Positions 7,975 through 17,400 of a DNA stretch of 64,000 bases are shown one piece after another. The notes under the pieces were generated by a model. The model made no database searches. It was not told the origin of the DNA and worked only from the letters and a program-made list of their open reading frames with translations. The DNA is from a bacterium (GTDB lineage Bacteria > JAJVIF01). The stretch is taken from the NCBI GenBank assembly GCA_022072165.1, contig JAJVIF010000004.1, positions 126,262 through 190,261 of the forward strand, read 5' to 3'. The position numbers and the translations under genes were made by a program. Numbering within the stretch: the stretch's first letter is position 1; the number at the start of each line of letters is the position of its first letter.

Positions 7975-9093
7975 ATGGCTGTCTGTCAACCAGGGACTGC
8001 TCCCACGACGCTCGAACGGAGCATCGGGACGTTGTTTGGGCTGGCCATCGGGGATGCCCTGGGGGCGCCGGTGGAAGGCTGGCCCCGGGAGACGATCCGA
8101 ACGGCGCTCGGTTTTGTGCGGGATTATCAGTACACGATTTTGGGGCGGGGGACCGTCAGCGATGACACCCAGATGACCTTGGCCCTCGCCGAAAGCATCA
8201 CGCAGGAGAGGCAGTTCGAACCGGAGCATTTCGCTTTCTGTCTTGGCGAATGGATGCGGAAGCACGACCAGGGGATCGAGGCCGCCCGTGGGGCGAGCAA
8301 AACAGTCACCCTCACCACCCGGGCGCTCTACCGGGGGATCCCCTGGACCGAGACCGGTCAGCCCTCAGCCTCGAATGTCCCGGCCGTCCGGGTCGCGCCG
8401 CTGGCGCTCTACCACCTGCACAGCGATGAGGCTGCGCTGCTGCGGGATGTGGAAGATTCCGCGCTCCCGACGAATGTCGATCCCCTGGCTATCAGCGGCG
8501 CGAAGCTCATCGCCCTGGCGATCCGGGCGCTGCTCCGGACCGATCCTGGCGAGTTCTCACCATCATCGTTCCTCGATTACCTTGAGATCCATGCCCGCCA
8601 TTTCTCGCCCCGTCTGGCAGAAGCCCTACGACCCATCCGGGAGTTTCTCTGTCAGACCCCGCTGGAAGATCAGGTCTTCGGGTCGCCGGTGGCAGGCTAT
8701 GCCCATCCGGAGTACTGCCTCGACCTGCAGGCGGAAATCATGGACCGGTTCGAGGTGCTGCAGCGGATCGGCACCGGCAAGTTCGTGCTGGAGTCGATCC
8801 CGGCGGCAATTTACTGCTTCCTGCAGAGCCCCCACAATTTCGAGATGAGCATTACGACCGCTGTCAATGCGGGGGGCGACACCGACTCCATCGCAGCAAT
8901 GACTGGTGCCCTGTCCGGGGCGTTTAACGGCACCACCGGGATCCCGCAGCGCTATCTGGAAGAACTGGAGCATCGGGATCGACTGATGGACCTGGCGACC
9001 CAGCTCTATGCGATGGCGGATGACTCGGACCATACGGAGCCGACCACCTGGTCGTTGTCGGTGCAGATCACCCAATTGCGCCAGTCGGAGTGA
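7975..9093 (+). CDS. ADP-ribosylglycohydrolase family protein
   Basis: A 372-residue enzyme of the ARH/DraG fold, which removes ADP-ribose from proteins, nucleic acids or small molecules using two magnesium ions. The family signatures are clear: LFGLAIGDALGAPVEG near the N-terminus, the metal motif SDDTQM at about residue 62, and the second metal motif NAGGDTDSIAAMTGAL at about 300. The ATG at 7975 is chosen because the domain starts 18 residues later; the frame is open to an ATG at 7879, which would add 32 low-complexity residues. The next gene starts inside its stop codon. Confidence 0.85.
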   Translation: MAVCQPGTAPTTLERSIGTLFGLAIGDALGAPVEGWPRETIRTALGFVRDYQYTILGRGTVSDDTQMTLALAESITQERQFEPEHFAFCLGEWMRKHDQGIEAARGASKTVTLTTRALYRGIPWTETGQPSASNVPAVRVAPLALYHLHSDEAALLRDVEDSALPTNVDPLAISGAKLIALAIRALLRTDPGEFSPSSFLDYLEIHARHFSPRLAEALRPIREFLCQTPLEDQVFGSPVAGYAHPEYCLDLQAEIMDRFEVLQRIGTGKFVLESIPAAIYCFLQSPHNFEMSITTAVNAGGDTDSIAAMTGALSGAFNGTTGIPQRYLEELEHRDRLMDLATQLYAMADDSDHTEPTTWSLSVQITQLRQSE

Positions 9094-9743
9094 GCGATTC
9101 GTTTCAGTCGTTGCTGGCGGACTATCGTGCTCTGGCCCTGACGGACCCTTTTCAGCCACCCCGTGATCTTGAGGTCTACGCCCGCTGGCAGCAGTCACCA
9201 ACGGAGGCGGTGGTCATGGCCGGGAATCTGGCGGCCTCGCTCTGCATCCTGGGGCGGGACCTGGGGAAAGACGAGGTCCGCTATCAGCAGCCGCTCATCG
9301 GCGCAGCGGGCCAGAAAGTGCGTCGCACCCTGCAGCAAGTGCTGGCCCCCTCGACCCTCGAGGACAAGCCCTGGTTTACGGCGGGTCTGGCGCATTACTG
9401 CATCACCAACACGGTGCCGTACAAGCCGCTCGGCAACGCCCCATTTAGTGAGACCACCAGGGAAAAGTGTCGTCCGCTGGTGGAGCGATTCTTAGCGGAC
9501 CTCTGGCAGGGAGATGTGCTGATGCCGCTGGGGCTTGGTGCGCTGGAATGGTGCCGTCCCTATGGCGCTGCGACCGTCGATCGCTTCGTCGCCCTCCCGC
9601 TCCCCGCCTGGCATGAGGCGGAGGGGCAGATCAAAATCGGCGGCAAAGTCATCCGCCTGCTCCCCCTGCCGCATCCTTCACCGCTGAGCCAGTACTCGCG
9701 TCATTTTCCCGAGTGGCTGGCTGCCCGCATCGCGCAGCTGTAA
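9090..9743 (+). CDS. Uracil-DNA glycosylase superfamily protein
   Basis: A 217-residue protein of the UDG fold. The motif region reads LGRDLGKDEV followed by QPLIGAAGQKVR at about residues 55-75, in place of the usual GEAPG...E of family 4/5 enzymes. The second loop is LPLPHPSPLSQ at about 190. Superfamily members excise damaged bases, but the altered first motif makes the substrate uncertain. The GTG start overlaps the ADP-ribosylglycohydrolase stop (GTGA), so the two are translationally coupled and may act on a common substrate. Confidence 0.75.
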   Translation: MSDSFQSLLADYRALALTDPFQPPRDLEVYARWQQSPTEAVVMAGNLAASLCILGRDLGKDEVRYQQPLIGAAGQKVRRTLQQVLAPSTLEDKPWFTAGLAHYCITNTVPYKPLGNAPFSETTREKCRPLVERFLADLWQGDVLMPLGLGALEWCRPYGAATVDRFVALPLPAWHEAEGQIKIGGKVIRLLPLPHPSPLSQYSRHFPEWLAARIAQL

Positions 9744-9877
9744 CGGCACGCCGGTCGCGCCAGCAGCGCGATTGTTTCCCCCGCGATACCGGGAAATCGG
9801 GGCTGACCGGTGTCGATTGTGCGGGCGACATCCTATCCTGAGAGGAGTCGACCACCTCTCGCTTGCCGGAGCTTTCC

Positions 9878-10909
9878 ATGCACTACCGTCTGTTGGCTAA
9901 CACGGGACTCTACGTTTCCGAACTCTGTCTTGGGACGATGACATTCGGGGGACGGGGCAACTGGAAAGTGGTCGGTGCGCTGGATCAGGCGGCATCCGAA
10001 GCGTTGGTCAGGCAGGCCCTGGAAGGCGGCATCAACTTCTTCGACACTGCCAATATCTATTCAGAAGGCGAGTCGGAGACGATCTTTGGGCAGGCCCTGC
10101 AGAACCTGGGGACCGACCGTGAGACGCTGGTGATCGCGACCAAGTGCCGGGGTCGGATGGGGGCGGGTCCGAATCAGGTGGGTCTGAGCCGCAAGCATAT
10201 TTTTGAGGCGGTCGATGCCAGTCTGCGCCGGCTGCAGATGGACTACATCGACCTCTACCAGATTCATGGGGTCGATCCCCTGACTCCCATCGAAGAGACC
10301 ATGGATGCGCTGGATGCCCTGGTCACCAGCGGGAAAGTGCGCTACATCGGATACTGCAACCTGCCCGCCTGGTACGCGATGAAAGCGCTGGCCTACGCCG
10401 GCAGCCGACAGCAGGCGCGATTTATCAGCGCGCAGATGTACTACTCCATCGCGGGTAGGGACATCGAGCGGGAAGTCGTGCCGCAGGTGCAGGATCAGCA
10501 CCTGGCGCTCCTGCCCTGGAGTCCCCTGGCGGGGGGGCTCCTCTCCGGCAAGTTTGATCTCGACTCTCCCGGCCCGGAAGGGGCGCGACGTGCCAGCTTT
10601 GATTTCCCGCCGGTGGATCTGGATCGGGCGCGCGGGGTCCTGCAGGTGATGCGGGAAGTCGCGACTGAACAGGAGCGGAGTGTCGCGGAAGTCGCGCTGG
10701 CCTGGCTTCTGACCCGCCCGTATGTCACCAGCGTGATTATTGGGGCCCGGACCCCGGAGCAGCTGACGGCGAATCTGCAGTCGACGGATGTCGAGCTCAC
10801 GGCGGACCAGGTCACGCGCCTTGATGAAGCCAGTGCACTGCCCCCGGAGTACCCCGGCTGGATGGTGGGGCGTCAGGCCGGCGACCGGATCCCCAAGGAC
10901 GCGCGTTAG
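9878..10909 (+). CDS. Aldo/keto reductase
   Basis: A 343-residue NAD(P)H-dependent oxidoreductase with the full catalytic tetrad: D56 and Y61 in FFDTANIYSEGESE, K89 in VIATKCRG and H130 in LYQIHGVDP. The length and the potassium-channel beta-subunit-like pattern match the AKR family that reduces aldehydes. The ATG at 9878 follows GGAG; a TTG 15 bases upstream is the alternative. Its stop overlaps the convergent yifB stop by three bases. The substrate is not predictable. Confidence 0.9.
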   Translation: MHYRLLANTGLYVSELCLGTMTFGGRGNWKVVGALDQAASEALVRQALEGGINFFDTANIYSEGESETIFGQALQNLGTDRETLVIATKCRGRMGAGPNQVGLSRKHIFEAVDASLRRLQMDYIDLYQIHGVDPLTPIEETMDALDALVTSGKVRYIGYCNLPAWYAMKALAYAGSRQQARFISAQMYYSIAGRDIEREVVPQVQDQHLALLPWSPLAGGLLSGKFDLDSPGPEGARRASFDFPPVDLDRARGVLQVMREVATEQERSVAEVALAWLLTRPYVTSVIIGARTPEQLTANLQSTDVELTADQVTRLDEASALPPEYPGWMVGRQAGDRIPKDAR

Positions 10910-12447
10910 ACTGCCACGCCGGCCCGGTCCAGGGAGCGGTACTGGATGGCTTCCGCGATATCAGCGGTGGAACAGGCTTCCCGTCCATCCAGGTCCGCAA
11001 TGGTCCTGGCGATCTTCAGTACCCGGGTGTAGGCACGCGCCGACAGCCCCAGCGAGTCCACGGCCCGTTTCAGGAGCGACTGTGCCTCCGGGGGGAGGGG
11101 CCGGTCCTGCTCAATCAGACGGGCTGGGGCGATCGCGTTGCTGGAGTACGGCGTCCCCTGGTACCGCCGCAACTGGCGCTCCCGGGAGGCCAGCACCCGC
11201 TCCCGGACCTGCGCGCTCGATTCCCCCTCATGCTTCAGTCGCAGATGCTCGTAGGGGACACGCGGCACGATGACATGGAGGTCGATGCGGTCCATGAGTG
11301 GACCTGAAATGCGCTTGAGGTAAGAAGCGACCTGCTGCGGCGAGCAGGAACAGGTCCGCAGGCCATCGCCGTAGAACCCGCAGGGACAGGGATTCATCGC
11401 TGCGACCAGGGAAAACTGTGCCGGGAAAGTGACGGTCGTGGAGGCCCGGGAGATCGTGACCTTGCCATCCTCCATCGGCTGACGCAGCACTTCCAGGACA
11501 TCCCGTCGGAACTCCGGCAGCTCATCGAGAAAAAGCACTCCCAGATGCGAGAGGGAGACCTCGCCGGGGGTCGGGAAGGAGCCGCCACCGATGAGCCCCG
11601 CTCCGGAAATTGTGTGGTGTGGCGACCGGAAGGGGCGATGCTGAATCACGCCGGTTGATTCCGGGAGGAGTCCCATGATGCTGTAGATCTTGGTGATCTC
11701 CAGGGCTTCCTCGAATCCCAGGGGGGGGAGGATGCCCGGAAGGCGCTTCGCGAGCATACTTTTGCCTGATCCCGGAGGGCCGACCAGCAGGATGTTGTGA
11801 CCGCCGGCGGCGGCGATCTCCAGCGCCCGTTTCGCCTGCTCCTGGCCTTTGACTTCGGACAGATCGAGATCCGCCAGCTCCTGTAACTGCTGCTCGAAAT
11901 TGCCGGGAGCCGGGGGCTGGACCGGCAACGCCGCCTGTTCATCGGCGAGCGCTTCCACGACTTCCGCCAGGGTCCCCACCGGGTGAATCGGCAGCTCCTG
12001 CACCAGAGCGGCCTCCGCGCCGTTTCCCCGGGGACAGATGAAGCCCTTTGCCTGATCCCGCTTGCACTGGATCGCGGCGGGCAACACGCCGGTGACTCGC
12101 CGGACCTGCCCATCCAGGGCCAGCTCGCCCATCACCGAGAGCCCCTCCAGACGTTCCGGGCGGATCTGATGGCTCGCCGCGAGAATGCCCAGCGCAATCG
12201 GGAGGTCGTAGGCCGGGCCGACCTTGCGAACATCCGCCGGGGCGAGATTGACCGTGATCGGCTTCATGGGAAATCCAAAGCCGCTGTTCTTGATGGCCGC
12301 ACGCACCCGCTCCCGGGACTCCTTCACGGCGGCATCTGGCAGCCCGACAATGTCAAAACGGGGTAACCCCTGGGCGACATCGATTTCGACGGACACCGGA
12401 TGGGCATCGACACCGACAATGCCGGCGGAACGGATAGCTGACAGCAT
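10906..12447 (-). CDS. YifB/ComM-family Mg-chelatase-like AAA ATPase
   Basis: A 513-residue cytoplasmic ATPase. It has an N-terminal Lon-protease-like fold without catalytic residues, a central Mg-chelatase AAA module with Walker A GPPGSGKS at about 222, Walker B LFLDELPEF, and a C-terminal domain with the cysteine cluster CPCGFYGD and LKIARTIADLDG. In naturally competent bacteria ComM drives branch migration during integration of transformed DNA. The GAGGAG site supports the ATG. It is a single-gene unit upstream of the DMT gene on the same strand. Confidence 0.92.
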   Translation of the reverse strand: MLSAIRSAGIVGVDAHPVSVEIDVAQGLPRFDIVGLPDAAVKESRERVRAAIKNSGFGFPMKPITVNLAPADVRKVGPAYDLPIALGILAASHQIRPERLEGLSVMGELALDGQVRRVTGVLPAAIQCKRDQAKGFICPRGNGAEAALVQELPIHPVGTLAEVVEALADEQAALPVQPPAPGNFEQQLQELADLDLSEVKGQEQAKRALEIAAAGGHNILLVGPPGSGKSMLAKRLPGILPPLGFEEALEITKIYSIMGLLPESTGVIQHRPFRSPHHTISGAGLIGGGSFPTPGEVSLSHLGVLFLDELPEFRRDVLEVLRQPMEDGKVTISRASTTVTFPAQFSLVAAMNPCPCGFYGDGLRTCSCSPQQVASYLKRISGPLMDRIDLHVIVPRVPYEHLRLKHEGESSAQVRERVLASRERQLRRYQGTPYSSNAIAPARLIEQDRPLPPEAQSLLKRAVDSLGLSARAYTRVLKIARTIADLDGREACSTADIAEAIQYRSLDRAGVAV

Positions 12448-12563
12448 GGCGGGACTCCTCGGCAGGACAGATACGTTGCCCCTGGTGGGGCGTTGTCGGG
12501 GGGAGTGATGCCGCCCCTGCGACGGATTCCGCGCAGTTTGTGCAGAAAATCCAAAATTTCTTT

Positions 12564-13499
12564 TTAGGGCGTCCGGGATCGGCTGGCGCGACGGGTATCC
12601 CAGGCAATGACCCCGAGGCCACCCAAGGTCAGGACCATCCCGAGCCCCTGCACAGGCGTGAAGCGTTCCCCAAGCAAGAGGGTCGCCAGCATCAGCGCTG
12701 ATAAGGGGATCAGCAACGTCACCAACAGGGTATTAGTGGGGCCGGCACTCTGGAGGAGTGAGAAGTAAAGGAGATACGCGATCCCAGTACACATGACACC
12801 AAGCGCCAGGACCGCCCAGAGCAGGGTCGCCGAGGGCATCGGCAAGTTCCAGGGGGGCGAGACGATGAGGATCACCGGGAGGAGGGTCGCGGCGGTGCAG
12901 ATGAGCGAACCGGTGGCTGTGACAGTCGATGGCAGGTGCACGAAGCGACGTCCCCACAACCCCGCGACCGCATAGAGCCCCGCACCGATGACCACTGCCA
13001 GCGCGCCGATGACGGCATCGAGATTCCCCTCCATCGCTTCCGGCCCGGCAATAGCGCCGACTCCTCCAATGCCCAGGAGGAGTCCAAGGACCCGCAGTGG
13101 GGTGAGAGGCTCCTGCCGGGTATACCAGTGCCCGAGGGCCGCACTGAACAGGGGAGTCGTGCTGTTGAGCAATGAGGCCAAACCAGCGCCGACAAACGCC
13201 TGCCCCCAGAAAATGAGGGAGAAGGGGAGGATGATGTTGATCAGGCCCATGATGACCCAGTCGCGCCAGACTATTCCAATAGCGGGGAGCCGATGCCCCT
13301 GCAAGCGCATGATGACCCAGAGCATCGCGGCCGCGATGCAGGTTCTGGCGAAGATGAACCACTGCAGGGGCCATTCCCGGAGGGTCAGTTCGCCAAAGTA
13401 AAACGACGAGCCCCAGATGAGGCCGAGCAGGAGCAACTGTCCCCATTCGAGCGGGGTCATTGGTCGCGGCGAGTTGATAACAGGTGGAGTGTCAGACAC
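12564..13499 (-). CDS. EamA/DMT-family inner-membrane transporter
   Basis: A 311-residue membrane protein with about ten hydrophobic helices in two EamA repeats; the first begins LLLGLIWGSSFYFGELTLREWP and the second LALGVMCTGIAYLLYFSLLQSAG (each given in part). DMT proteins export metabolites or drugs. The GTG at 13499 lies inside the last codons of wecC (overlap eight bases), which suggests translational coupling; an ATG 13 codons later is the alternative. Linkage to wecC hints at, but does not prove, a role in envelope sugar metabolism. Confidence 0.85.
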   Translation of the reverse strand: MSDTPPVINSPRPMTPLEWGQLLLLGLIWGSSFYFGELTLREWPLQWFIFARTCIAAAMLWVIMRLQGHRLPAIGIVWRDWVIMGLINIILPFSLIFWGQAFVGAGLASLLNSTTPLFSAALGHWYTRQEPLTPLRVLGLLLGIGGVGAIAGPEAMEGNLDAVIGALAVVIGAGLYAVAGLWGRRFVHLPSTVTATGSLICTAATLLPVILIVSPPWNLPMPSATLLWAVLALGVMCTGIAYLLYFSLLQSAGPTNTLLVTLLIPLSALMLATLLLGERFTPVQGLGMVLTLGGLGVIAWDTRRASRSRTP

Positions 13500-14733
13500 C
13501 GGGGTCCCGCAGGAGACCCACGAGGTCCAGGATCGGGCGTGTCCAGGCGCTGACAGGCAGATCGCGATAGACCTGATGCTTCACAAGAATCACGACCAGG
13601 TCCTGCTGCAGCACTTCTTCCAGCGATGCTCCCACGAGGGAGGTCGGCACCACCGCGAGCGGATCGTGCACCAGGACTGTTCCCGGACGTTCATCGGTGC
13701 AACGTTGCGCGATATGCAGCGCGGGGGACTCCCGCAGGTCGGCGACATCTGGCTTATAGGTCAGCCCCAGGAAGCCGAGTGTGGTCGAGGGGCTCACGCG
13801 GTCGGCCATCGCCAGAATCTGCGTGGTGACCCACTCGGTTTTGTACTCATTGACACGGCGCGCTGTCCGGATGAGATTGGCATCGGTCGGAGCGGCGTCC
13901 ACCAGAAACCAGGGATCGACTCCGATGCAATGCCCGCCAACTCCGATGCCTGGCTCCAGAATGCGGACCCGGGGGTGGTGGTTGGCGAGGGCAATGACCT
14001 GAAATGGGTCCACTCCCAGATGGGCCGCGATGAGGCTCACTTCGTTGGCGAAGGCGATATTGACATCGCGATAGGCGTTCTCGACCAGCTTCACGGTCTC
14101 CGCGGTGGTGGCATCGGAAATCAGCAGCTGACCCGACACGAAGCGCCCATAGAACCCTGCCGCGGCAGCGCTCGCTTCAGGAGTCGTGCCGCCCAGAATC
14201 CGGTCATTGGCGCGCAATTCTTCCAGCAGTCGCCCTGGCAGAACCCGTTCCGGGCAATAGGCCAGATGGAAGTCGACCCCGGGGGTGAGTCCGCTCCCCT
14301 GGGCGAGGATCGGTGCCAGGATCTGGGTCGTGGTGCGGGGCGGCGAGGTCGATTCGAGGATCACCAGACATCCTGAAGTCAGGTGGGGCGCAATGGCCGC
14401 ACCGGCCGCTTCCACCATCCGCAAATCAGGGGCTTTGTTTTCAAGAAACGGTGTCGGGACCGCGATCAGAAACGTCCGTGCGGGTACCGGTGTCGTTTGC
14501 GCCGTGAGCTGTCCCGAGGCGACCGCTGTTCCAACGAGGGCTGACAGCGCGGGTTCCGGGAAATGGGGAATCCCGGCGTTCACCGATTCCACGATGGCGG
14601 CATCGATGTCGACTCCCACGACTCGCAACCCAGTGCTGGCCGCCAGCGCTGCGGTTGGCAGGCCGATATAGCCGAGGCCTACGACACACAGGTCGATAGT
14701 CGTGCTGGCGGTGGTGTCAGACGTTGGAGTCAC
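13492..14733 (-). CDS. wecC: UDP-N-acetyl-D-mannosamine dehydrogenase
   Basis: A 413-residue enzyme that oxidises UDP-ManNAc to UDP-ManNAcA using two NAD. It shows the Rossmann start VVGLGYIGLPTAALAA, the nucleotide-sugar binding KLVENAYRDVNIAFANE, and the active-site motif GVGGHCIGVDP with catalytic C269, the HCIGVDP form being typical of WecC rather than UDP-glucose dehydrogenase. The start is GTG with GATAAT ten bases upstream. Its partner epimerase wecB lies about 31 kb away in this window. It is divergent from the TPR gene by only 37 bases. Confidence 0.88.
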   Translation of the reverse strand: MTPTSDTTASTTIDLCVVGLGYIGLPTAALAASTGLRVVGVDIDAAIVESVNAGIPHFPEPALSALVGTAVASGQLTAQTTPVPARTFLIAVPTPFLENKAPDLRMVEAAGAAIAPHLTSGCLVILESTSPPRTTTQILAPILAQGSGLTPGVDFHLAYCPERVLPGRLLEELRANDRILGGTTPEASAAAAGFYGRFVSGQLLISDATTAETVKLVENAYRDVNIAFANEVSLIAAHLGVDPFQVIALANHHPRVRILEPGIGVGGHCIGVDPWFLVDAAPTDANLIRTARRVNEYKTEWVTTQILAMADRVSPSTTLGFLGLTYKPDVADLRESPALHIAQRCTDERPGTVLVHDPLAVVPTSLVGASLEEVLQQDLVVILVKHQVYRDLPVSAWTRPILDLVGLLRDPGV

Positions 14734-14758
14734 AGCGCCGGGGATTATCCCATCCTGC

Positions 14759-14764
14759 TAGACT
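14759..14764 (+). promoter_or_regulatory. -10 box TAGACT abutting the TPR gene start
   Basis: TAGACT ends six bases before the ATG at 14771. A short GGAG lies between but only two bases from the start, too close for normal initiation. Confidence 0.35.
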
Positions 14765-14770
14765 GGAGCT

Positions 14771-15568
14771 ATGACTACGGACACCTCGCCGCTCACCGAC
14801 CTCCTGACCCGCATCGAATCCACCCTCCGCGCCGGCGATTTCTCAGGCGCAAAAGCCCTGCTCGACAACGCGCAGGATCTCGCCGCCAGCGCCGATCCGC
14901 TGACCCAGGCCCGCGTGCAGAAGCTCCTGGGGGACTTTTGGCGCTACCAGAGCAATCCCTATGAAGCAGCGAGCCTGTACGAGCAGGTCCTGGGTGCCGC
15001 GACTGCGGCGGGGGATCAGCGACTTCTGGCTGACACGCAGCTGGCCTATGGGCGGCTCAAGATGCCCCAGGGTCAGCAGGACCTCGCCTGGGGGCTGTAT
15101 GAAGCCGCAGGCGCGATCTATGCTGCTCTCGGCGAGCCGGGCCTGCAGGGGCAGACGCTGGCGGGACAGGGGGATGTGGCGTTTCATCGGGGCGATGCGG
15201 CCACCGCCCGGGCGCTGTTTGATCAGGCGCTGACGCTCTGTCGGCAGGGAGAAGATGCCCTGGGTGAGGCGCACACGCTGAAATCGCTGGGGCGTCTGAT
15301 TCAACAGCAGGAGGGGGCCGAGGCGGCTCTCGTCACACTCAAGGCGAGTGTGGAGGCGTATCAGAGATCGGGCTTCAAGTACGGGGAGGCGTTTACCTGG
15401 CAGTATTACGCCCAGGTCCTGGGGCAGGAGCGGCGGCTGCCGGAAGCCTCAGAAGCGCTGGGGCAGGCGGCGGATCTTTTCCACGCGATCGGCTTGCCGG
15501 GTCAGGAAGGCCGGATGCGCGATTTCAAGGCGCAGGTCGATGCAGCCATCGCGGACGGTCTGAGATAA
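14771..15568 (+). CDS. TPR-repeat protein
   Basis: A 265-residue soluble protein made of about six tetratricopeptide repeats (A..L.....A..A and similar helix pairs, for example EAASLYEQVLGAATAAGD and DAATARALFDQALTL). No signal peptide or catalytic domain is present. TPR scaffolds mediate protein contacts; no partner can be named. It is one of several TPR proteins in the window and is divergently transcribed from wecC. Confidence 0.8.
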   Translation: MTTDTSPLTDLLTRIESTLRAGDFSGAKALLDNAQDLAASADPLTQARVQKLLGDFWRYQSNPYEAASLYEQVLGAATAAGDQRLLADTQLAYGRLKMPQGQQDLAWGLYEAAGAIYAALGEPGLQGQTLAGQGDVAFHRGDAATARALFDQALTLCRQGEDALGEAHTLKSLGRLIQQQEGAEAALVTLKASVEAYQRSGFKYGEAFTWQYYAQVLGQERRLPEASEALGQAADLFHAIGLPGQEGRMRDFKAQVDAAIADGLR

Positions 15569-15584
15569 GCGAAAAGGGGCTGAC

Positions 15585-16568
15585 CTATAGCCCGGCCTGG
15601 AGGAGATCCAGCAGCCGGATCAGCCCCAGCACCCGGTCGTCGTCATCGACCACCGGCGCTTGCTGATGCTGACGCTCCCGCATTCGTTCGAGTACGACAC
15701 TCGCCAGTTCATTCGGATACGCCCGCTTCGGATTCGGGGTCATCACGTCACTGACCGGCAGGGCGAAGGTCGCTTCGATGGTCCGGTCGCGACTCCGGTC
15801 CAGGGTGCGACGGACATCGCCATCAGTCAGGAACCCCGCGAGACGGCCATCCGGATGCTGGATCATGATCGCCCCGAGATGGGTCCGGGTGAGCGCATCG
15901 ATGGCCTGCCCAAAGGTGCTCGCGACCGGGAGCATCGCGGCGGTCGCGCCATCGTGCATCACATCTTCCACCCGGAGTAGCAGGCGTTTCCCCAGCGTGC
16001 CTCCCGGATGAAACTGCGCGAAATCAGCCGCTGAGAGCCCCCGCTCTTCGAACAGCACGATCGCCAGGGCATCGCCGAAGGCCATCAGCGCCGTGGTCGA
16101 TGTGGAGGGGACCAGATTGTGGGGGTCCGCTTCGGCGGGGACACCGATGTTGCAGACCAGGTCGCAGGCCCGGGCGAGCGTGGAGTCCGGACGTCCCGTG
16201 AGGGCGACCAGCCGCACCTGACGTCGGCGCAGGCTCGGCAATAACTGCAGCAGTTCTTCGGTGGTCCCGGAATTGGAGATCAGCAGGACCAGGTCGCCAT
16301 CCTGGACCAGCCCAAGGTCGCCGTGGAACCCTTCAGCGGGCGACAGAAAGTATGCGGGAGTGGCGAGGGACTGGAGCGTCGCGGTGATTTTGCGTCCTAC
16401 CAGTCCGCTTTTCCCCATCCCCATCAGGATGATCCGGCCGCGACACTGCAGACAGTCATCCACCAGGGTGGCGAAGGTCTCATCGAGTTGGGCCGCGACC
16501 TGCTGGAGGCCCTCAGCCTCGGCGGTCAGGATGGCCCGTGCCCGGGTGAGACGGTCAATGGCGTTCAT
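15585..16568 (-). CDS. kdsD: D-arabinose 5-phosphate isomerase (KdsD/KpsF/GutQ family)
   Basis: A 327-residue enzyme that interconverts ribulose 5-phosphate and arabinose 5-phosphate, the first step toward Kdo of lipopolysaccharide. An N-terminal SIS domain carries GMGKSGLVGRKITATL and SNSGTTEELL, and two CBS domains follow (VSDVMTPNPKRAYP near the second). Length equals the family norm (about 328). Its presence supports a double-membraned cell with Kdo. No Shine-Dalgarno is seen; TTCAAT ends six bases before the ATG. Confidence 0.92.
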   Translation of the reverse strand: MNAIDRLTRARAILTAEAEGLQQVAAQLDETFATLVDDCLQCRGRIILMGMGKSGLVGRKITATLQSLATPAYFLSPAEGFHGDLGLVQDGDLVLLISNSGTTEELLQLLPSLRRRQVRLVALTGRPDSTLARACDLVCNIGVPAEADPHNLVPSTSTTALMAFGDALAIVLFEERGLSAADFAQFHPGGTLGKRLLLRVEDVMHDGATAAMLPVASTFGQAIDALTRTHLGAIMIQHPDGRLAGFLTDGDVRRTLDRSRDRTIEATFALPVSDVMTPNPKRAYPNELASVVLERMRERQHQQAPVVDDDDRVLGLIRLLDLLQAGL

Positions 16569-16574
16569 GAGCGC

Positions 16575-16580
16575 ATTGAA
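16575..16580 (-). promoter_or_regulatory. -10-like TTCAAT abutting kdsD
   Basis: TTCAAT matches four of six consensus positions and lies six bases before the ATG at 16568, the same geometry as other leaderless-type starts here. Confidence 0.3.
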
Positions 16581-16603
16581 GCACAGAGGTGTCGGCGAGT
16601 TTG

Positions 16604-17149
16604 TCAGTCATCGGGCAGCTCCGGCAGCGCGATGTCCCGCCAGCGCAGGGAGGGATACCCGAGGTCCTGGGCGAAGTAGGCCAGCAGCGGTGCGCGGCAC
16701 TCTTTCCGCATAACGCCGCCGATCACTTCGGGGAGTCGCTGGACCGTGTCGGGGTCATTCGGCCGGGGGGCGAGGATCGCGGGATTGGTCAGGATGTCGA
16801 GGGCGGTGCCGCAGGCCCCAAGAATGAGGTCGTACTCACCAAAAACCACCCGTCCGATGCGGTAGTGAAGGATCGCGCCGCTGCACATGGCGCAGGGCTC
16901 CAGTGTGGAGTAGAGGGTAATGTCCTGGAGATTGAGATTGGTGGCCTCCGGGAGTCCCAGGGCGCGTAAACAGGCCATTTCCGCATGGCAGGTGAGATCG
17001 TTGAGGGCGTGGCGAAGGTTATGTCCCCTGGCGATGATTACGCCATCCCGGACCGCCACTGACCCGATCGGGACTTCCCCTTCGGCCAGTCCCTGATGGG
17101 CTTCCGCGACGGCCTGCTGCATCAGGGCGAGATCGTTGGGTGTCAGCAT
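16604..17149 (-). CDS. tadA: tRNA adenosine deaminase / nucleoside deaminase
   Basis: A 181-residue zinc deaminase of the CDA fold. The zinc and proton-shuttle motif is H55-A56-E57 (CHAEMACL) and the second ligand set is P85-C86-A87-M88-C89 (EPCAMCSGA), the arrangement of TadA, which converts A34 to inosine in tRNA-Arg. The ATG at 17149 matches the family N-terminus and has TACAAT seven bases upstream; the frame extends to an ATG at 17194. A guanine deaminase-like role is a lesser possibility. Confidence 0.87.
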   Translation of the reverse strand: MLTPNDLALMQQAVAEAHQGLAEGEVPIGSVAVRDGVIIARGHNLRHALNDLTCHAEMACLRALGLPEATNLNLQDITLYSTLEPCAMCSGAILHYRIGRVVFGEYDLILGACGTALDILTNPAILAPRPNDPDTVQRLPEVIGGVMRKECRAPLLAYFAQDLGYPSLRWRDIALPELPDD

Positions 17150-17156
17150 GAGAGGG

Positions 17157-17162
17157 ATTGTA
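17157..17162 (-). promoter_or_regulatory. -10 box TACAAT abutting tadA
   Basis: GGTACAAT ends seven bases before the ATG at 17149, with no Shine-Dalgarno between. This also argues against the upstream start at 17194. Confidence 0.5.
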
Positions 17163-17400
17163 CCGGGGCGGACCTGGGGTCCTTTGAGAGTCATAAACTC
17201 TGACTCAATCTGGATGGTATGTCAGCGAAATGGTGGCCGATAGTGGCTCCAGGCCGCATGCACACCGGACAGGGTGACATCTGTGTAAGAGGAGCCCGGT
17301 GAGGGATGGTTCCGGGAGCACGAGCGTGGTAGGTTAGAAGTCCTGCGCTTGTTGCTTCGCCACACTCTGTCCGTAGTACTGTCACGAAAGCAGGCACACG

